Shown: positions 47,747 to 58,184 of the stretch, one piece after another | How the letters are laid out: each line of letters starts with the position of its first letter | Numbering within the stretch: position 1 is the stretch's first letter | Assembly: GCA_036346225.1 (NCBI GenBank) | Contig: JARFIW010000941.1 | Coordinates: 1,049,501 to 1,113,500, forward strand | DNA: 64,000 bases | Origin: Platerodrilus igneus | Lineage: Eukaryota; Arthropoda; Insecta; Coleoptera; Lycidae | Direction: 5' to 3' | Notes under the pieces: generated by a model | What the model saw: only the letters and a program-made list of their open reading frames with translations | What the model was told of the DNA's origin: nothing | Databases searched by the model: none | Translations under genes and position numbers: made by a program

Positions 47747-49950
47747 GTTTGTACTATTATATGTATATATCTATGCTGGTAAGAATTCTCTGGTAATATG
47801 CATGTAATCGATTAACTTTCTCAAAAAATAGAGTACAGTGTGTGCATCAAAATTTCTTTATGTTTGCAGGTGCAACATTGGCATGTTTTTAAAGTAAAAC
47901 TGACTTTGTATCATTTAGGTATTTTGGTTTTCATTTGTGGTCAATAGTAAACTAAATTTGTACAATCTATTTCTGGTCGATTGAAAAAATTGTAGAGGAT
48001 TTGAACCAATTAAGAAACGCAAATTTGAAAGGATACGTGGCCCCATGATATAAGACTCTACAGAAGCTGATCTATATTATTTAGGGGAAGTCCCTGGAGT
48101 TGTGGTCGTCCACTTGTGTTAGTACTTAGAAGGCCTCTGTGTCACTAACTTGCCATCTTGCGGTTGATTGATTCTTACTGTGTCTGTGTTGCCATCTAGA
48201 GGTGAGTTACGTAGCCACAGATGTTCATGGTCGTGTTTTAAAACCTCTAGCCACACAAACTACTCTGTCACTATTTACGTTTATTGGTGATGGAACACTA
48301 GTATTCACAATATTTTGGAGTTGAATTTAAAGTTGAATGTAGATTTGGTTCGTTGTGTCTAAAATATATAATCTTGCAAAATTGAATTCTCATTTAAGAA
48401 GATTTGGTATTATTCCAATATGTTTCTGAAAATCTATTCCCAAACTAAGGTATACTGTAAATCGAGAACTATTAAAACATTTAGCAATATTGTTTATTTT
48501 AAACGAATAATCAATACAACACTCGTAAAACTTTTAAAATCTTACCATTTATTAACTGACATTTTGCTAACGTAATGTTTAAAATTTCCAGCTTTTTATC
48601 AAAAATTATATTTGTTGTTCGTAAAACTAATGACTAAAATTTTTGTGCCGAAATGTTGTTTATTACAAAAAGATGCTCATCTTTTGACTGTTCAGGGATG
48701 TAACAGTTTTATTTTTCTGTAATTCTTCTTTTGAAATAATTATTTTGCTTTTTTCAAATTATGGTGGGTTTGAGTTATGGTGCTTCCCATTTGGTCCAAA
48801 TTATTTCCAAAACACTTTAAGGTGTTAAAAATGATTGGTATGTGAATATGAGCAATAAAAATCATTTCATAGTGTCTGGTATTATATAACGTCAGTTTCA
48901 AATGGAAACTGCAAGGTTGCTAATGTGGGCAGGAGGGTCACGACAGGGGAAGTATTTGTTTCTAACCATTAATTACTTGTTAAAATAACAACATGTTCAT
49001 AATTAACAAATAAAGTGTGACTTTATATATGCTATATCATTATGTATAAGGAGGTTACAAGCCAAAACTTAAACTGAAGTTAGTAGCTCAATGGACTTAC
49101 ACTCTGACGCAGGGGCTCAGGGATGCACCAACTCGGACATTGCGACTACACTACTAAAAGTAGGAAGACCTGTATAAGCTGAAAGTTAAGAGCGAAGACC
49201 CTTTGTTCTGTGATTTCTCCTAATTTATTCACAATTAGATGGATCTTGGAACACGACAGAATTAGCTTAAGACTATCGCCTTGGTGGTTTACCATTAATT
49301 CCATCATGCATGGGCCTTGCTATCAATAACTACTCAAGTTGCAGATACAAACGGATATACTTGAGAATAAACTATAATCAGTAAAGAAGCTTTGGTTTTC
49401 CTAAACTATCAATGTTGCTCTAAATTTACAAAGTAATAATTTAAATATTTGAAAATGAAAATACCACTAAACTGAACTGTACAAGGCGTATTAAATTCGT
49501 ATACGACATTATTCTTCATCATCAAAAGCATGAACTCCATCTACACTCAATAATATAAAAGAGAGCTGTGGAGAGGGTTAAAATAAGAATAAAAGGTATA
49601 TTTGACTCATTAAAGGTAAAATATTTAATTACGAAATTTGAATGTAACTAATTAACATCTTATAATATCAGTACAACATGTATCGTGCAATTGGAAAACA
49701 ATAATATAAAAATATTTAAAACATTAAAAAAAATAAAATATGTCAAACTAAATGATAAAGTATTCACATATAATGAAGTAATAAAAATAATCGAAAACAA
49801 TATAATAACAAATAAATGAATGCATGTACAATAACAAATTTTACTTAGAATGTTTATAAAGACAAATGTATCAAGAGTTCGTATGCAGAGGTTCAGGTTG
49901 TCGAAGAAAAATAGTTATAATTCAAATTCACATACCTGAGGTTAGGTTTA
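47747..49950. other. Unassigned intron
   Basis: No element recognised. The stretch at 48055-48260 is less AT-rich and repetitive in flavour ('gccatcttgcgg', 'gccatctagagg'), but I cannot assign it. Confidence 0.35.
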
Positions 49951-49954
49951 CCCT

Positions 49955-50170
49955 ACTTGTTTACTCATAGGTGGGGGTGATAACGAATAAACATCTTCTG
50001 GATGGGTGGTTACAGCTGTGTCCCATTGACTAGGAATGCCATACCAAAATGTTGTGGCTGTTGTTGTACCATTCCGTTTGATAAATCCTGTGGAAACAGG
50101 GTGTGAAGGTGACTGGTTTTGGTGTTCAGTACCATTAGTGGTTATGGTTGCTCCATGTTGCGGTTATATA
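49955..50170 (-). other. Open minus-strand segment of unknown origin
   Basis: About 70 open codons with varied, non-biased composition on the minus strand, containing SPSHPVSTGFIKRNG, TTFWYGIPSQWDTAV and DVYSLSPPPMSKQ, ending at a GTAAAC donor-like sequence (near 49957). It begins after a stop near 50175 and has no obvious start codon. It may be an exon fragment, a captured host sequence, or part of the neighbouring hAT element. I do not recognise the family. Confidence 0.3.
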
Positions 50171-50689
50171 TTGTTGAAGATCCTGATTGCGATCTAATTA
50201 TTGAGTGGCGACCAGTCAGTGTGATTGCCGAAAAATAGAATGGTTTGCCGAAGTTGTGTGTTATTGACAGAAACTAAAGAAAGTTGTTAGAAGTCCGATA
50301 GGAAAAGGTAATGAATTGGTAAGAATAGCATAAGGTAAAAAGTGATTGTCGAGTGTGTATGGTCGTTGAAGCAAATTCCATGTCCATTAAAAAAATTAAT
50401 TTTCATGGTTGAAAATAATCAAGTTTTAATTTAAAATTCATGAAAATCAGTAAAGAATCATTAATGTGATAATAATTGTTCTAGCAAAGCGACTTACTTC
50501 ATCTGCAGTAAGTTATAACTGCTGAAAGTTGACATATAGAAGGTTAGTAGAAAACTAATTTAATATTAATAAATATAATAGCAAAACAATTTCTACAAAT
50601 TAAATGTTAACTAACAATTAAATAAACATTAATTCAAAGAAGACTAGTAATTATTTATCGTATTAAAGAGCACCGTTTATGAAAGCTTT

Positions 50690-52350
50690 ACATACCAAGC
50701 ATTAATTTCAGAAAACTTTTGGACAATACTATGAATATTTAATGCAGCCAGTGTTTCAGACTCAAACCATTGTCATGTCGATTAAACGTTCTTGAAGAAT
50801 TGTAGTTTTATAATTGTTCTTGATCAAGCTAAGTTTAGAGAACGATCTCTCAGCTAAAGCAACTAAAACAGATAGCATCAAAATTATTCTTAGTGCAATT
50901 AGTGTATCACGAAAATAACTTTGTAGTTGTACCAAATAATGTAAAACTTCAATGGAGCCACTGTTATTTTCTAAACTACAACTAAAAAGGGCATTTATTT
51001 CTTCGAATAGTTATATTCCGTCAATATCTTTCTCATTCTTGTCAGTTAATATTACTTCTAAGTTTATGCAGTCTTTCCACAAATCTGATTAACTTTTTTT
51101 TAATTCTGGTATGCTGTATTAAAAACCAAATTAATTAAATTGCTCATTAAGTAGTGCAAATCATTCTTGCAGTGAGTTAATGGTTGTATCTATAATAGCG
51201 AAATAAAAATTTCTGTTTACAATTCTTTTTTGGGTCATTTTTCACCTCATCTTCATGTTGTTAATCAAAATTAACCCTTCTCTATCGACGTTTAACAGTT
51301 TCCGATAAACAAAATGCAGCATCTGTCTCGAGAAGATCCCCAATTTTTATAGCTTCCTGAAAAAATTCTTAGAAGCTGTTATCTGTTCATTTTTGCTTGA
51401 AATAAGGTATTATTTTATTCAATAGCTCCAAGCACTCCGTATTATTATTAGATATGTTTTTAAACAGCTTGCTTACTATATTAATCTGCAACAGTATCTC
51501 ATACCATATTACTATAGAACATAAATTTGAAGTTTCAATTTTTTTGCACAGGCATGCTGCCTGGTGACGAGTTTTAATGTCATTGTCATCTGAGATCGCA
51601 ATTAATGCTCCACGCATTGTTTACAAATTGTTTCTCAGGGGACGTATCAAATATTTCCTACTCTCCCATCATGTGTCGGATAATGGTTTTAATGTGAAGT
51701 TATTGTTATGTTTCTTCAAACATTACAACGTTGAGTTGAAAATGCAAAAACTGCATAAAGTTCCTGAACGATACCAAAAAAATTAACACTTGAAATTTAT
51801 ATTAACTGCATCATTTACGGTCAAATTTAAACTGTGAGATGCACATGGACCAAAAACACTCTAGGGTAAGAACATAAAATCTTTTTTTGCAGCCCATTAT
51901 GCTTCCTTTTCATGTTTGACCCATTGTAAATAGCCTCGATTACGAATATTTCTCGGATCTAAATTTAGAGATTCTAAATGTTTTTGAATCTCTTGAAATA
52001 GATTTTTGGATGTTGTGCTAAACATTTGGCAAAACCCTATTTCCAGTCTTTGTTTGAAAATTCAAAACAGCAAAACGTACTATAGCTGTTAATTGTTCCT
52101 GGTAACTTTTTTCTGGTGTGCAGTCTAAAATTATTGAGTAATATTTAGCACCTGTTAGTAACTTTAATATAAAATTTAACTCAAATGACACAAATGTTTC
52201 CAAACTTATAGACCTTTTTCAGTCATTTAAACTAGAACCAAAATGTTACTTTAACACACGCTATGAAAATTGTCTAGATAATGTCTTCACAAACTTGACT
52301 GTGAAACAAAGGCACATAGCAATCTTATTTAAGACCACGTTGACATAGAA
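50690..52350 (-). pseudogene. hAT transposase, ZMYM1-like, degenerate
   Basis: Minus-strand pieces in order: LLTGAKYYSIILDCTPEKSY at about 52160-52100 (DUF4371-type N-terminal catalytic region), then DDNDIKTRHQAACLCKKIE (51600-51540). A hAT C-terminal dimerisation motif, LVALAERSFSKLKL, lies near 50880-50830, followed by RTFNRHDNGLSLKH. These blocks match hAT-type zinc-finger MYM-like transposases common in insects and other animals. Many stops. Terminal inverted repeats and the 8-bp target duplication were not found. Confidence 0.8.
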
Positions 52351-52619
52351 TGCAGAACCGCACTTTTAAATAAGAAGCCACACATCTATCACAAACATAT
52401 CGATCCCTTACACAGAAAAACAAATCACCATTTTTCAATAATCATTTTCACTAAAAACCAGAGACCATAAAAATTATAAACATATTTCATGGTTTACCGT
52501 CAATTTGCGTGCTATGCGAAGCATTTTGTAAGGCTTAAATGAAATCTATAGAGAATGCCCTACAGAGCATAACAAGCAATTACGTAATAATTAAAGGAGT
52601 CAGTAGTGAAGAAATATAT

Positions 52620-54070
52620 AAATCTCTAAAATAGAAGCTAATTCTAATGTAATACAACAAGCAAGCGATTCTGTAAAATGTGGCAAATTATTAATGCTAG
52701 AAGACCAATTAACAAAGAAAACAAGCTTACTGTATTAACTTCAACAGATTTTAATACCTGCTTTACAAAAGTAGCTAAAAATGTTATTTTTTGTATCGAG
52801 AATCACATTTGTAGCTCTGTAAGTGACACCACTCATACGAGCAACGGCAATCCCAATTGTTCCTTTAAAACAGTCTCAACTAGCAATTTGCGAAACATAA
52901 TTATTTCGATAAAGAGTAAAACAAGCTCAGATGCATATAATTTATTTACACAATTAATTAAAATTAGTAAAAATATCTTAGTTAGTACCTATCACCAAAT
53001 TAATAAAATCTTGTACTAATTGTAAAGTTTTCTCGGATTTTTTAAAAGTAGCTAAGGTAATTCTAATACATAAGAAAGGCGATTACAACACTTTATCAAA
53101 CTATCGTCCAATATCTCTGTTACGAATTGTATCAAAGATATTTAAAAAAATTCTTGCCCATCAAATCCAAGAATATTTTGAGTTAAATAATATTTTCTCA
53201 CAAGAACAATATGCTTGCAGATCAAAGAGGGTCACAACTGATGCTAGTCTTACACTTATCAATCCTGCATCAGATTGTTTCGAAAAAGGGGAATTTTGTA
53301 TGACATCATTTCTGGATCTCAGCAAAGCGTTTGGTTATAGATGCCACAAACTGTTTATAAAAAAATTGAATTTATACAAGTTTAACCAGGGCAGCCGCTC
53401 ATTAATCCAATCATATTTGAATAATAGACAGCAGTTTGTAACTCACAACAATGTAAAATCAAAACTAATGAATGTTGCACATGGGGTACCCCAAGGCTCT
53501 ATTCTTGGACCCGTTTTGTTCTTAATATACTTTAACGACCTAACTCTCCATTTTGCTGTGACAAAACCTTTAGTATATGCCGATGACACCACTCTTCTAA
53601 CTAAGTCAGTTTCTTGCACAGATACCATCAACAAAAGTGTAATTAGTAACTTTTCAGCAACTAGATGGTTTACATTTAATAAACTAAGTTTAAACGTAAG
53701 TAAAAATCAACAGATGCTTTTTATATTTAAAAAACCATACCTTTGAAAACCCAGTAGCGGTAAATTTCTTGGATGTGCATATTGATCCTACCTTAAAATG
53801 GGACCAACATATTAAAGAAACAGGTGTCAAAGTAAATCAAACAATCTACTGCATCCATACTTTAAAAAACTGTGTCGCAGATGAGGTTGTATTAATAGTA
53901 TACTTCTCCTTAATTCAAAGCTATTTAAATTTATGCAATATTAGCACAGGGGCATTCAACACATACAAAATGGCTTTTCTCACTGCAATGAAAAGCAATC
54001 AGAATAATAGCAACTCTTCGATATATGGATGACTGTCGAAGTTATTTTGCCAAATACAATATTCTTACAT
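52620..54070 (+). pseudogene. LINE reverse transcriptase, 5'-truncated (CR1/Jockey group)
   Basis: Frames at 52678-53019, about 53045-53300, 53300-53746 and 53769-54032 form one RT. Motifs are SNYRPISLLRIVSKIF, SFLDLSKAFGY, GVPQGSILGPVLFLIYFNDL, catalytic YADDTTLL (53577-53600), and the C-terminal FLDVHIDPTLKWDQHI. There are at least two frameshifts and several stops. No endonuclease remains. Confidence 0.88.
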
Positions 54071-54603
54071 TACCCTCTATTTATATATTTCAATGTTTAA
54101 TATATCTTCATTCAAATGCCAGTATACCATCACAGCTTGCAATCACAACTTAAACTGGTGTATTTAATTCCAGAAATAGATTTTATTGAAAATGCTGTAT
54201 TGTTTTTCATTTTAAATGTTTTCTTGTTAGCATACATGTATTGCCTGTGTACATATATGAACTACAACATAGGTGAAATTTTTTGTTATATCTCCCATTC
54301 ACTTACTACTTTGCTGATCCTCAATAACATTTTTCTGTACCTGTATAGTCTTGTGCTTTAGTGCAGGTGTTTTGAATATAAATTTTTAAGTTTGAAAGTG
54401 GTGTTTATTGACAAGCTTAACAACCTGTCTGGTATTTTTATTATGTGATAAAAATAAAGTAATAATTGTTTATAAAAGAAATTTTCTTACATTAACCAGA
54501 GAATTTTTACATAAATACTCCTTGTATGTTTGTTGTGGTTTGTTTTGTATTTTGCTTAATCTTCTTTGGGAATTAAACCACTTAGTAGAGTTTTAAAATT
54601 GTC
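54071..54603. other. LINE 3' remnant and unassigned sequence
   Basis: AT-rich sequence after the LINE RT. Residual RT-like tail (about 54116-54160) fades into unrecognised sequence up to the Penelope fragments. Confidence 0.35.
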
Positions 54604-54681
54604 TTTATTTACCTTTCGATCCATGACCTAGGCTCGTCAGAATAATAAAAAATTTTAAGTTTGACATTTATGACACAAATT
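54604..54681 (-). ncRNA. Hammerhead-like motif with intact core (Penelope fragment)
   Basis: Read on the minus strand: atttgtgtc (54673-54681) ends in GTC; then a ~31-nt stem I segment; an exact CTGACGA core (54634-54640); stem II gcc..ggatc with loop taggtcat; GAAA at 54614-54617; then ggtaaata. The strand before GTC can pair with the strand after GAAA (eight positions in the sister copy's version) to form stem III. Stem I pairing is not obvious by eye. This is the best-preserved catalytic core of the three in the window. Confidence 0.72.
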
Positions 54682-54830
54682 GAAGGTGACTTTGATTTAT
54701 TAATCTTTGATTTGAATACATTTTTATTATTTTGACAACGATCCTAGGTCATGGATCGAAACATAAATAAAGACGATTTTAAAAACTTAGTGGTTTAATT
54801 CCCAAAAAAGATTAAGGAAAATACAGAGAA
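54682..54830 (+). mobile_element. Penelope terminal fragment, opposite orientation, with partial hammerhead
   Basis: 54721-54830 matches 43447-43557 on the same strand ('attattttgacaacgatcc', 'taggtcatggatcgaaac', 'agtggtttaattc', 'aagattaag'). Just to its left, 54604-54720 is the same terminal sequence in reverse. The two halves meet head to head near 54720. Small inverted pieces next to the terminal repeat are a known feature of Penelope-like insertions. Confidence 0.8.
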
Positions 54831-54878
54831 TTTTTCTTTAGTTCTAATGATCGTCGTTAAATTTGAAATGTGTATTAG

Positions 54879-55187
54879 GAATGCTCGATGATGGTAGCAG
54901 TTTATAGTAGCATTCAGAAATTACCAGCCTGTCAAGTTTTTAAGGTTAATCATACAGATTGGACTGTGAATGGTGTGGAACTAATGCCTGTTGGTTACAT
55001 TTTAAATCCAAGCCAATTAGTAAATAAGTGCTACTGCCCGGAACTTTTCACTCATGAGCTTATATCCGGTCAGGTGCTTTATGCGATGGTTTTTAAACCA
55101 CATAATTTTGAACCAGACAAGAAATACCCAACTGTTTTATATGTTTATGGAGGACCCGAAGTACAATTAGTATCAAATACATTTAAG
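54879..55187 (+). CDS. Dpp8/9: DPP8/9-like exon 5 (residues 516-618), start of the hydrolase domain
   Basis: This exon closes the propeller (MMVAVYSSIQKLPAC, 519-533) and starts the alpha/beta hydrolase fold: QVLYAMVFKPHNFEP (580-594), then YPTVLYVYGGPEVQLVSNTF (598-617). Y605 in YGGP is the oxyanion-hole tyrosine of the S9B family. I place the acceptor at tattag|gaatgc (54873-54878), phase 0, because this keeps frame with exon 4 (NK then ECSMMV). The AG at 54899-54900 would break the frame. The donor tttaag|gtaagt at 55188 is phase 0 and fits the family's next segment. The catalytic Ser, Asp and His exons are not in the window. Confidence 0.93.
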
Positions 55188-55527
55188 GTAAGTTAACTTT
55201 ATTGTGCTAGATAACATAAATATAGTTAATGACAATAGTTATTTATACATTAAGAGCGAAAAGTGATACATTATTGTTTATTATCGCTCCGCATTGCGCA
55301 GTAATTACTTGAGAGCAATAATAATACTTTTTGTTCGAAATGTATAAAACATTTTTTCTACAATCGTTTAATAAAATTGAATTTTCTTCAATCATTCATT
55401 TTATTAATATACAATGAACATTGGCGTATATTTAGAAGTCAAAAATTTTACAATTATTAAAATATAAAGGAGTCATATTTACAGGTTGCTGTAGACGACG
55501 ATCTACAGTAACAGCAAATTTAAAAAG
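55188..55527. other. Unassigned intron start
   Basis: Nothing coding. It contains at about 55448-55497 a ~50-bp stretch ('atttacaggttgct' and flanks) that recurs as a direct repeat at about 61264-61313. Confidence 0.45.
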
Positions 55528-56303
55528 TGGGTCATTCTACCGAAGTTATAATTTAATTCAAGAAACATAAATATTTAAAATGTTTTTTTTTGTTTCGAAT
55601 AAGGCCTCGTTTTAAACCTTGTATCATTGTTGAACAAAGTTCATACGGGGGCCAAAGTTGCCTTGTACTTTTTCGAAATATTGTAGACTTTCCTAATTTG
55701 AATTCATGATTAACTCACGACCGTCACGCATTGTTTGAACAGTTGTTTGGCAAATATAAATCGTATCGTTTTTGCGTGCACGCATAAAAAATAATTTGTG
55801 TTGAGTTGTAGCTCTTTAAGGCTTAAAACATTAATAATTCACACTATTAAGCTTTTTTTTTAAATAATTTGTTGCCGATTTCCTATTTGAAGGAATAAAC
55901 TGTTTGTTCGGTATTGTAAACTACATCTAAAAATAGTATTTTACAAATCTGAAAACTCTTAACGGCATATACACGTTGAACTGCAGACGAAAGTCATCTA
56001 GTTCATATTTATATTATCTAATTTAGTGGTTTGTAAACATTTTTGTTAATTGTGATGGTCGCGAATTATGCGTGATGGTCATGAGTGTTCCATGCCGATT
56101 TTGAGGAAATTATTTTAGAGTGATATATTTAAATACCATTTTTAAAGTAATTTTGTAAAGTTTCAAATATGAATTTATATTTAACTCTAAAGTACACACA
56201 ATTGCAGGTTCTAACTAGGAATGGCAACTTGAAACGGTAAATCCAACAGTCTAAATCCTTTACAGATAACAGTTTACACTTCACAGAGAATTCATTTTCA
56301 GTT

Positions 56304-57580
56304 TTAATTGATGTTACTCATTAATTTTAAATCAACAAAGGTATAAATGCATCGATGAACTTGGTGGCGTTGTAACACTTGAACTATGTCTTGCCGTTGT
56401 ACTGAAGCAATATCATCAGCTTGAGGAAAAACGAAATTTTCACGAGTGGTTTTTCGTAAGAATTTTACTTCTAAGTCTCCATCATCATATATCTCACACA
56501 CTTGACCAACGTATTGCTTCAAACACTTTTTAATGGCAAATTTCACTAAAACAGTTGGGTTTAATGCAATTTTTAATTCGCTGCACTTACTACACTCGCT
56601 GTACATGCAAGCCTTGTGTTTAGAATCGCAACAAATGCTGTTAACTAAATCATGAATGTTCCGGTGTTCTAGAACGTTATATTGTTTGCATTTTTGAAAG
56701 ATAAAAAAAAAGTTTTTGTAATATTTACACAAACACGTATCTCTTTTATTTGGTGGTCTGTGCATGACCTAAAAAGGTTTTAATGTGCAAAATAGTGCAT
56801 ATGATATCTTTAAAGCTGTTGACGATGAAATACACTTCTTGTGGAGGATAAGCAAATTGTCTGACAAATATCGCTCCTGCATTTTTACTTTCTTCCGTGT
56901 AATTGTGTCTTTCCGTCCTGGAGTACTATAGGAACTTTCATCGTCAGTCAAAAACTTACAAACTTTTTTTCTCAGAAGCAGACTTCTCGTCTTCTGTTTA
57001 TTTGTTTTTTTGTTGGCGATGGTCACTTTTGGAAGAGCAGTGGAAATCTTGCCATGTACGGTTTTCAACACGCGATGGTGCCTCAGTTTCCATTTGTTAG
57101 CTCTTCTTTTTTGTTCTTTTAGTTTTTCTTGAAGTTCTTTAATTTGTTTCTTGTATTTCTCTCTACATTTTCTTATATTCTTCTTTTGACTTGCTTTTCG
57201 CAATGCATCTTTTACTTTTGCATCTCTTACAAGCCGATGATCATTTAATATTGGTAGTATATTGATTGGGGAGCTTGGAGGAGTATTTTTATCAATAAAT
57301 GCATCTAGTTGTTTTCGTTTCTTTAATTTTTTAGCATATTTACGGTAATGTTTCCTCCATTCAGCTCTTTGTTTTCTTTTCCCCTCTCTCACTCAAGTCA
57401 CTTATACTTTTGATTTTTTTCTCCTACTTCGTTCTTTTTCTTTTTATTTTATCATATTGTATTTTTGAGGATCTTGTCGAATTCGTTCTCTTTCTATTTT
57501 TTCCTTTCAACTGCATTTGTTCTTGCCCTTTCTGTAAACAAGCTTCCTTTAACTTCTTCCTTTTTATTTTTGGCATTTCT
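56304..57580 (-). pseudogene. Unrecognised transposon-associated gene (basic coiled coil + Cys-rich + C-terminal module)
   Basis: From about 57577 (ATG) a lysine/arginine-rich leader leads, after a frame change near 57400, into a 207-codon frame (57392-56769). That frame holds a strongly basic helical/coiled-coil stretch (residues 1-120) and VCKFLTDDESSYSTPGRKDT (about 145-164), then breaks at a stop. A second frame (56765-56304, 153 codons) has RDTCLCKYYKNF, paired cysteines CCDSKHKACMYSECSKC, and a C-terminal module YVGQVCEIYDDGDLEVKFLRK-type with DDIASV and DIVQVL. I recall proteins of this architecture as multicopy, uncharacterised insect genes, but cannot name the family. No catalytic triad or nuclease motif is visible. 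The stop/frame change at about 56767 makes this copy defective unless an intron is present. Confidence 0.55.
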
Positions 57581-58184
57581 TAAAGATTCTATTTGTGTTT
57601 ACTTGCTTTAGACCTGAAAAGGAATTGTTTAAATAATAGAGGCAGAAGTGGTCTTTCATAATATAGAACCTCGTTTTCAGTTAAATTCCATTAGCTACTA
57701 TATAGCTGAAAGCAGTTAGTGAAGAAATGGTCAATTAGCCACATAAAATACGTCACTAAAAGGTAGTTCATTAAAAAGTTATAACAACGCTAAATGTGCC
57801 GCATTTTGGTTGAATACAAAAAAAAAATTTTAACTCTTCAAACATATACAGTTCACGACCGGCACAACGTTCTCACGACCATCACAACGATGTGCGACGG
57901 TCGTGAGAATTCCCAGCTATACCATGTTTGTTCGCCTTGAAGAAATCTCACCACAAACTTGATGTAGGCCGTGCAGTAGCTTTTAGGTTAATTCAGTTAC
58001 TTATATTTTTTATTCGGTGTAGTTACAGATATTCTCAAGTATTTTATGTGTGATGGTCGTTAGTAAACCAATTAAACAAGTAGATTCTTATTCTTCAAAA
58101 AGATTTATATGGTTTGTGTAAATTTTAAAACGGGAATACACGCAGCAGGATAAAAACCCCCAAACACTCACCTCTGTGTTCATC

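Noticed and set aside
54888..54900. Acceptor at the AG of 54899-54900 for exon 5
   Set aside because: It would shift the frame relative to exon 4. The AG at 54877-54878 keeps phase 0 and adds residues that align with the family.
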